Below the pieces are notes generated by a model. That model was not told the DNA's origin, did no database searches, and saw nothing but the letters and a program-made list of their open reading frames with translations. The position numbers were made by a program, and so were the translations under genes. From the NCBI GenBank assembly GCA_023807065.1, contig JAJJLU010001071.1:1-10747 (forward strand): 10,747 nt of DNA, read 5' to 3'. This document shows positions 5,871 through 10,747 of the stretch, piece after piece (the first letter of the stretch is position 1; the number at the start of each line of letters is the position of its first letter). Source of the stretch: Isotricha intestinalis (lineage: Eukaryota; Ciliophora; Litostomatea; Vestibuliferida; Isotrichidae).

Positions 5871-8117
5871 TTATTTTTTTCTTCCACCTTTTGACCTAGA
5901 TACTGGTTTAGGTGCTGCTTTACGTACAGCTGGTCTAGATGCTGGTTTAGGAGCTGCTTTAGGTTTAGGTGCTGGTTTAGGTGCTGGTTTACGTACTGGT
6001 TTAGGTGCTGGTTTAGGTGCTGGTTTACGTACTGGTTTAGGTGCGGGTTTAGGAGCTGGTTTACGTGGTTTAGGTGGTGGTTTAGGAGCTGCTTTATGTA
6101 CAGCTGGTTTAGGTGCTGGTTTATTTCCAACTGGTTTAGGAGCTACTTTTTTTCCAACTGGTTTATTTACTTTACCATTTATTTTAATTCCTCCTTTAAT
6201 ATTGCCAACTGGTTTAGGTGCTGATTTATTTACTTTAGCAATAGCTTTCAATCCTGCTTTAATTGCTGCTTTATTTAAAAGTGGTTTAGGAGCAGGTTTA
6301 TTTACTTTAGCATGTGCTTTAGTTCCCTTTTTATCAATAGTAGTGCCAGTAACTTTTTTTATAAATTGATTATTATTAACTCTACTCTGAGCTTGTGCTT
6401 GATAATGTCTAGTAACTTTTCCTTTTTCAAAATGTGTTTTTTCTCTAATACCAACACCACCTCCGATTTTAGTAGTTTTTCCATTTCTTTTATCCTTAAT
6501 GTCAATACCACCACGAATATTAAGTCCAATATCAGCATGAATACCTTTGTTATCTACTTTAACATCAAATTTACCTTTTGCTTCTATACCCATATTAACT
6601 TTTCCTATAGGAGTATCAATATTTGCTTTAGCTCCTGCTTTACCACCTACACCAGCTTTAACACCTTTTTTCTTATCAACACTAAGATGAGCTCTTCCTT
6701 CAGCACCTGCTTTCGCACGAGCTTTAACCACAGTTTTCCCATTAACTTTAAAATCACCACCTGCTTTATATTCTCTTCCAAGTTTCCCACTCACAGAACC
6801 ACCATTTCTAGTTCTTTTCACATTTAAAGCACCATATGTATTTTTAGAAGCATAAGCTCTGGCATCATAACTATTTTTTCCTATTTTAGCTTTTACTTTT
6901 CCATCATATCTCTGTTCATAATTAGCTTTTGCAGTTATACTATTTTTCTTTGCATGAACGCTTGCATTTACAATATCACTTCTCTTAACAGAACCATGAG
7001 CTTTCACATTTCCTACTTTAAATCCTCCATGAGCTCCAGTTTCTTTTCTAGCAGTAACTTTAACACCACTTCCTTTTTTTCCATGATATGCCTGAACCCC
7101 ACCGCTAAGTGAATTTATAGTTCCTGCTGATACGGATGCACCACCTATTTTAGCAGTGTGAGTTTGACCTCTTTCTATTTTTCCTCCTACAAATGCAGTG
7201 GTTTTATCTTTTGATTTTTTTATTCCAGCTTTTCCTGAATATTTATTATATTGTTCTCTTGAATATGATCCTTCTATTGCTCCAATTTTACCAGTATGAG
7301 TTTGTTTATTGTAAATTTTAGCGGAACCATCAGCACGAATACCGTTTTTATCTTTAGTGACACCTCCTTTAGTAACAATTCCTCTTTCTTTTTCATTAGT
7401 ATAACTAACTTGACCTACTTTATAAGTCCTACCTCTAGTTCTTGATTGAGAATATGAACCTTCATATCTTTTTCCTCCATTTTTTGTTTTTTTCACACCA
7501 CCACTGAGTTCATGATTCCTTTTATTAAAATCAGTTCTGGAAACTTCAGTTCCAGCAACGTTAACACCTTTAGTATTAGAATTTTTTCTTTCATAACTGA
7601 TTCTTGCACTTTTTTCATTTTTAGTGTTTTTTCCTCCAACACCGATAGAATGAGATCTTTCTCTGCTGTTAAAAACATCAACATCTCCTACTTTATATCC
7701 CTTCCTATTAGTTTTAGTATTAGTATATTTAACATCAGCACCATTTTTTCCTTTAGAAACTGCTATTTCATGGTTAGTTCCTCTTGTAGTATATTGAGGT
7801 CCAATTCTATTTGTTTTTGATCTTCCTGCATTTATGGAAATGCCTTTTGAATCTTTTGTATGTGTGTATCCTACTCCTCCTGAATATGTTGTTTCTTTAG
7901 ATACTCCTGGAGCTATTGTTTTCGATCTTGTTATTGAAGCATCTGTTTTTACGCTGTTCCTGTCATATTCTACTCCAACAGAAGCCTTGTTTTTTCGTAT
8001 TTTGAACTCTTTCTCTTTTCTGTTGTAAATTATCGGGTTTTTTATTGATGGTCCTTTTCGAGATGAATTCTTTGATGAAGTTAATATAAATAGAATAAAG
8101 AGTAGTTTGATATTCAT
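5871..8117 (-). CDS. Secreted, basic Gly/Lys-repeat protein with a Lys-Pro-Ala tail
   Basis: 748 residues. The start at 8117 is supported by an immediate signal peptide (MNIKLLFILFILTSS, likely cleaved near residue 15). Residues 81 to about 478 form nine diverged repeats of 38-50 residues with a common plan: a Gly-Gly-Val/Lys turn with K-N-G, alternating residues as in beta strands, a central (Y/F/A/G)K(V/I)G anchor (141-144, 232-235, 276-279, 322-325, 366-369, 410-413), then a Ser/Thr/Arg strand. Residues 456-590 become Gly/Ala/Lys-rich (KARAKAGAEG, KAGVGGKAGAKAN) and end with NNNQFIKKV. Residues 608-748 are a disordered PKPAPKPVRK-type tail ending in RSKGGRKK. The charge is strongly positive throughout. 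There is no membrane anchor, so the product is probably secreted or wall/surface-bound, perhaps sticking to acidic glycans; that is inference. The Ala/Gly section resembles the Ala/Gly/Lys-rich stretches seen in many bacterial secreted multidomain proteins, but no effector domain is visible. It is paralogous to the 749-1888 frame. Confidence 0.9.
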   Translation of the reverse strand: MNIKLLFILFILTSSKNSSRKGPSIKNPIIYNRKEKEFKIRKNKASVGVEYDRNSVKTDASITRSKTIAPGVSKETTYSGGVGYTHTKDSKGISINAGRSKTNRIGPQYTTRGTNHEIAVSKGKNGADVKYTNTKTNRKGYKVGDVDVFNSRERSHSIGVGGKNTKNEKSARISYERKNSNTKGVNVAGTEVSRTDFNKRNHELSGGVKKTKNGGKRYEGSYSQSRTRGRTYKVGQVSYTNEKERGIVTKGGVTKDKNGIRADGSAKIYNKQTHTGKIGAIEGSYSREQYNKYSGKAGIKKSKDKTTAFVGGKIERGQTHTAKIGGASVSAGTINSLSGGVQAYHGKKGSGVKVTARKETGAHGGFKVGNVKAHGSVKRSDIVNASVHAKKNSITAKANYEQRYDGKVKAKIGKNSYDARAYASKNTYGALNVKRTRNGGSVSGKLGREYKAGGDFKVNGKTVVKARAKAGAEGRAHLSVDKKKGVKAGVGGKAGAKANIDTPIGKVNMGIEAKGKFDVKVDNKGIHADIGLNIRGGIDIKDKRNGKTTKIGGGVGIREKTHFEKGKVTRHYQAQAQSRVNNNQFIKKVTGTTIDKKGTKAHAKVNKPAPKPLLNKAAIKAGLKAIAKVNKSAPKPVGNIKGGIKINGKVNKPVGKKVAPKPVGNKPAPKPAVHKAAPKPPPKPRKPAPKPAPKPVRKPAPKPAPKPVRKPAPKPAPKPKAAPKPASRPAVRKAAPKPVSRSKGGRKK
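5965..6072 (-). repeat. 36-bp tandem repeat encoding PAPKPAPKPVRK
   Basis: The blocks 5965-6000 and 6001-6036 are identical 36-bp units. A third, diverged unit follows to about 6072. On the minus strand they encode Pro-Ala-Pro-Lys / Val-Arg-Lys repeats inside the C-terminal tail of the secreted protein. The exact identity of two copies indicates recent duplication and probable length variation. Confidence 0.85.
6363..7886 (-). repeat. Protein-level 38-50-aa Gly/Lys beta-repeat array (about ten units)
   Basis: Diverged repeats within the minus-strand secreted protein. By eye the units are residues 81-118, 119-158, 159-204, 205-247, 248-293, 294-337, 338-382, 383-428 and 429-478, with a tenth, Ala-rich unit from 479. 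Unit starts resemble SGGVKKTKNGG, SGKAGIKKSKDK and SGGVQAYHGKKG; unit centres carry the YKVG/AKIG/FKVG anchor. The DNA has diverged beyond simple tandem repeats, so the periodicity shows only in the protein. Confidence 0.7.
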
Positions 8118-8520
8118 TTATTTGACTTTTTAGCTTCTTTTATTTTTTTTTATTTGGTGGTTATATAAAGGTTGAAAAAATCTTTATTTATTCATAAAAG
8201 AAAAAAAATATTTTTTTTTGATAGATATTTTAAAAAAAAATAATAAATTAACAGAGATGAATTAAAATATAAATTAATATACGAAAAAAAAATTTAAAAT
8301 ATATAAAATTATTTGTTTATATAATTAATTGATTGTAATGATATTTATAGAATGGAAGAAATAAAAACAAATAAAAAAAATTATTAAATGATAATTGATT
8401 ATGTTGGAAATATTGAATATTTTTTATTTGTTTATAGCTAAATGAATTTTTGTATTTTTTACAATATTTTTTAAATGCAAAATCAAATTTAAATCAGTGA
8501 AAAATTATTTTTTAAATAAA
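8118..8520. other. Divergent intergenic spacer (403 bp), shared promoter region
   Basis: Separates the minus-strand secreted-protein gene from the plus-strand CTFxP gene, so both promoters must lie here. It is almost entirely A/T with A- and T-runs and has no open frame of note. The ATTAAATATAAA element found before other starts is absent; the closest match, around 8264-8276, carries an extra A and is not next to an ATG. A TATA-like site lies near the minus-strand start. No RNA gene seen. Confidence 0.6.
8159..8171 (-). promoter_or_regulatory. TATA-like element upstream of the secreted-protein gene
   Basis: On the minus strand this reads CCTTTATATAACC, a nearly palindromic TATA core flanked by C pairs that stand out in an otherwise A/T spacer. 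It lies about 42-54 bp upstream of the ATG at 8117, a sensible distance for a TATA box with a short 5' leader. Functional assignment is inference. Confidence 0.4.
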
Positions 8521-9984
8521 ATGAAAAAACATAATTCTTTGAAATTTGAATCAAAGGAAATAAATTCTAATTTTGGAGAAATGTGTATAAATTTATGGGA
8601 TTTTAATGAGCCTAGAAAGCATTTTTTATATGAACAAGAAAATGGGAAAGAATTTGAATTTGAATCTGTGAATGAAGATGAAAATAAATCAATAGAAAAT
8701 ATTCCTCATTCAAGAACAAATAATCAAATTAAAAAAAGTAAAAAAAAAATAATGGATATTAAAAAAAATAATAATTTATCAAATAAAAAATCTTCGTCAT
8801 ATAGACCTCAAATATCATTACCAAATGATAAAAATAACAATAACAATAATAACATTAATATTAAAAAAAATGATAATATAATGAATAAATCAAATAATTC
8901 AAAAATAAAAAGAACTAAAAGTGTAGAAAAATCAAATTTTTTATTAGAAAAAAAACCAAAAAAATCTTCTTCTTCATTAGATAAAAAATCAATAAAACAA
9001 AATAAACATTATAATTTAAATATTGATATAAGAGATTATAGTAATCCAGATAATGTAATAAAATATATAAAAAATAAATGTAATAATAATGAAATTTCTA
9101 AGAATAATAATATTAAAAAAGAAGAAAAGAAAAAAAAAAAAGAAGAAATAAATGAATATATAAATAATTTATATAAAAAACAAATAGCTTCGAAAAATTA
9201 TGAAAAATTAAATAAATTAAAAAAAATAAAAGATGAAGAAAAAGAAAAAGAAGAATTATCAAAATGTACTTTTAAACCACAATTAATATCAAATAAATAT
9301 AATAAGAAAAAAGAAACAAATAATAATTCTTTAAATTTATATGAAAAACAAAATAAATGGTTAAATAGAAAAAATGAAAAATTAGAAAAAAAATATGAAA
9401 ATAAAGTTAACAAAGAAATGGAAAATTGTTCTTTTAATCCAAGAATAATAAAAATGCCAAATTTTCAAAAAAATCAAATTAAAGGTACAAACAGAGAAAT
9501 ATTAGAAAAAGAAATTTATTATACAAGAATAAAAAATGCAAGGAAAAAAAGTCAAGAAATAGAAAAAAAAAATGATTTTATTGCTAAATATGATGCAAGA
9601 AAAAAAAGAGAAGAAAATATTAAATTTAATAATAATAACACTAATTTTTTCCCTAATAAAAATAATAAAAATATATTTTCTTCTGCTGAAAAAAATAAAA
9701 ATTATAAAAAAAATATCTTTAATATTATTAACACTGAATTAAATAATGATAACATAAATAGTAATTGTTCAGATATTAATTTAAATAATAAAAATATTAA
9801 TTCTTGTGAAAATTTATTTAATGGAAATAATTTCACTTTAACAAATAATTTTACTAAAAATAATGTTTGTCATAATAATATTATTGATGAAGATTTTCAA
9901 AGACAAAAAGAAATTTTAATGAATGAATTACATAATTGGAAAAATGATGAAGATAATAGTGAAGAAGAAGATGAATTTTATTAA
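8521..9984 (+). CDS. Lys/Asn-rich coiled-coil protein with two LYxKQ...C(T/S)FxP modules
   Basis: 487 residues from the ATG at 8521. An in-frame GTG at 8497 would add eight residues but is not a credible eukaryotic start. The N-terminus (about 1-60) is acidic and Asn-rich; about 70-170 is Lys/Asn/Ser low complexity; about 190-380 is highly charged with coiled-coil character. Within it two related modules repeat: LYKKQ followed after about 35 residues by C249-TFKPQLI, and LYEKQ followed by C303-SFNPRII. This C(T/S)FxP signature after a charged helix occurs in many uncharacterised ciliate, kinetoplastid, apicomplexan and metamonad proteins, several linked to cytoskeleton or axoneme, so a cytoskeleton-associated role is possible but unproven. 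A possible third helix (EIYYTRIKNARKKSQEIEKK) lacks the Cys motif. The C-terminus is Asn-rich and ends acidic (EDNSEEEDEFY). No signal peptide or membrane segment. Confidence 0.85.
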   Translation: MKKHNSLKFESKEINSNFGEMCINLWDFNEPRKHFLYEQENGKEFEFESVNEDENKSIENIPHSRTNNQIKKSKKKIMDIKKNNNLSNKKSSSYRPQISLPNDKNNNNNNNINIKKNDNIMNKSNNSKIKRTKSVEKSNFLLEKKPKKSSSSLDKKSIKQNKHYNLNIDIRDYSNPDNVIKYIKNKCNNNEISKNNNIKKEEKKKKKEEINEYINNLYKKQIASKNYEKLNKLKKIKDEEKEKEELSKCTFKPQLISNKYNKKKETNNNSLNLYEKQNKWLNRKNEKLEKKYENKVNKEMENCSFNPRIIKMPNFQKNQIKGTNREILEKEIYYTRIKNARKKSQEIEKKNDFIAKYDARKKREENIKFNNNNTNFFPNKNNKNIFSSAEKNKNYKKNIFNIINTELNNDNINSNCSDINLNNKNINSCENLFNGNNFTLTNNFTKNNVCHNNIIDEDFQRQKEILMNELHNWKNDEDNSEEEDEFY

Positions 9985-10073
9985 TCAAAAAATTATATAT
10001 ATTTTTATTAGTTATTAATATTTTATAGAAATAATATAATTTTTTAATTGTGAAAAAATTTATATTTAAATAT

Positions 10074-10622
10074 TTATTCTGTGATTGTTAATTCAAATAT
10101 ATAAAATAATTTTTTTAAAAATTCTTCAGATTTTTCTTTAAAATTAATTTTATCAATTAATTCATATTCATTTGATTTTTTAATATAATATTTTGGTTTT
10201 GAGAAAAATTTTAATTTATGTTCTATATAAATATCTTTTTCAAATATATAAAATAAAACATAATTAAAAGATTTTATTTGAGATAAATTATATTGATAAA
10301 TATTTTCTTCATATAATTTCAAATATTTAACTCCTATTTCCTTTAAAAATAATTCAGTTTCATTATAATATATTTTTTTTAAATTATTTCTTATTTGAAT
10401 TTCTTTTTCTTTTATTATATTTTTTTTTAATAAAATTTCCTTTCCAAAACTATTTTTATTTAAATCAAATTCTTTTTTATTTTCTAAAATTATATTATTT
10501 TTTCTTTCAATTACTAAATGAGAAAATAAATCATTTGTTTTATTAATCATTTTTTGATTATTATCATCATTTAAAAAAACCATAAATGCAAAAATATGAG
10601 TAATTTTTTTATTAATTAACAT
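10074..10622 (-). CDS. Unrecognised Lys/Ile/Phe-rich protein, possibly 5'-truncated at the terminal repeat
   Basis: 182 residues from the ATG at 10622 to TCA...TAA at 10074, convergent with the CTFxP gene (about 90-bp gap). The frame upstream of this ATG stays open through 10623-10688 (reading ...KLKKFIFIDSDLFENKIE-M), which looks as protein-like as the rest, and then runs on into the TTGGGGA array, where it would encode a PQSPIPN heptapeptide repeat. No other Met lies upstream. The gene may therefore start at 10622, be cut by a chromosome end, or have a repeat-encoded N-terminus. The element found before other starts is absent here. Visible features: a hydrophobic start (HIFAFMVFL), a Lys/Glu/Asn middle, and a Tyr/Phe-rich C-terminal half (IKSFNYVLFYIFEKDIYI). 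No family recognised. Confidence 0.6.
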   Translation of the reverse strand: MLINKKITHIFAFMVFLNDDNNQKMINKTNDLFSHLVIERKNNIILENKKEFDLNKNSFGKEILLKKNIIKEKEIQIRNNLKKIYYNETELFLKEIGVKYLKLYEENIYQYNLSQIKSFNYVLFYIFEKDIYIEHKLKFFSKPKYYIKKSNEYELIDKINFKEKSEEFLKKLFYIFELTITE

Positions 10623-10686
10623 TTCTATTTTATTTTCAAATAAATCTGAATCAATAAATATAAATTTTTTTAATTTTTCTAATTTT

Positions 10687-10747
10687 TTGGGGATTGGGGA
10701 TTGGGGATTGGGGATTGGGGATTGGGGATTGGGGATTGGGGATTGGG
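10687..10747 (+). repeat. Telomere-like (TTGGGGA)n array at the window end
   Basis: Eight perfect TTGGGGA heptamers plus TTGGG run without interruption to the last base. The array is conspicuously G-rich in an A/T-dominated region, and the G-strand runs 5' to 3' toward the end, the orientation required of a telomere. It resembles but differs from the TTGGGG repeat of Tetrahymena. It could instead be a minisatellite, since the complementary strand is open in all frames. Confidence 0.75.

Noticed and set aside
5965..6072. Regular repeats as a possible CRISPR array
   Set aside because: The units are directly adjacent without unique spacers and encode an in-frame Pro/Lys/Ala tail.
6312..6827. 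Plus-strand 171-aa Ser/Phe/Asn-rich frame
   Set aside because: It is antisense to the secreted-protein gene, which has a signal peptide and coherent repeats; Ser/Phe/Thr bias is expected from complementing Gly/Lys/Ala codons.
8497..8499. GTG as the start of the CTFxP gene
   Set aside because: An ATG lies eight codons downstream at 8521, the normal choice in a eukaryote.

Overview
The window looks like a very AT-rich nuclear genome segment from a protist. Coding regions are dense, essentially intron-free and separated by short AT-only spacers. Proteins carry Asn/Lys/Glu homopolymers (AAT, AAA, GAA tracts), stop codons behave as in the standard code (Gln is CAA, Trp is TGG), and there are no Shine-Dalgarno sites, operons or bacterial gene families. 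An Asn-rich LRR protein and a Lys/Asn-rich protein with CTFxP motifs fit an anaerobic or amoeboid protist such as a metamonad or amoebozoan. I cannot name the species.

Layout, left to right. 2-343 (+): the 3' end of an unrecognised gene that enters from the left edge. 460-1888 (+): a decayed gene. Its start region (460-748) is broken in all frames, but its 3' part (749-1888) is a clean open frame with a Lys-Pro linker followed by a Gly/Ala/Lys beta-repeat domain. 2034-4793 (+): a 919-aa protein with a C-terminal array of about 12 ribonuclease-inhibitor-type LRRs; its N-terminal half looks like a trypsin-like protease fold that has lost its catalytic residues. 4876-5715 (+): a protein with four membrane segments. 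8117-5871 (-): a secreted, strongly basic 748-aa protein with about ten 38-50-aa Gly/Lys repeats and a Lys-Pro-Ala tail; it is a paralogue of the decayed gene. 8521-9984 (+): a Lys/Asn-rich coiled-coil protein with two LYxKQ...C(T/S)FxP modules. 10622-10074 (-): an unrecognised 182-aa frame that may be cut at its 5' end. 10687-10747: a perfect TTGGGGA heptamer array running to the window end, with its G-strand oriented as at a chromosome end.

The genes do not form an obvious pathway. The most notable points are the Gly/Lys repeat family, present as one intact and one broken copy with the Pro-rich segment on opposite sides of the repeat domain; the apparent pseudoprotease-LRR fusion; an identical 12-bp element (ATTAAATATAAA) 3-7 bp before three start codons; and a gene frame that runs open directly into a telomere-like array. 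No RNA genes, transposons or CRISPR arrays were seen.
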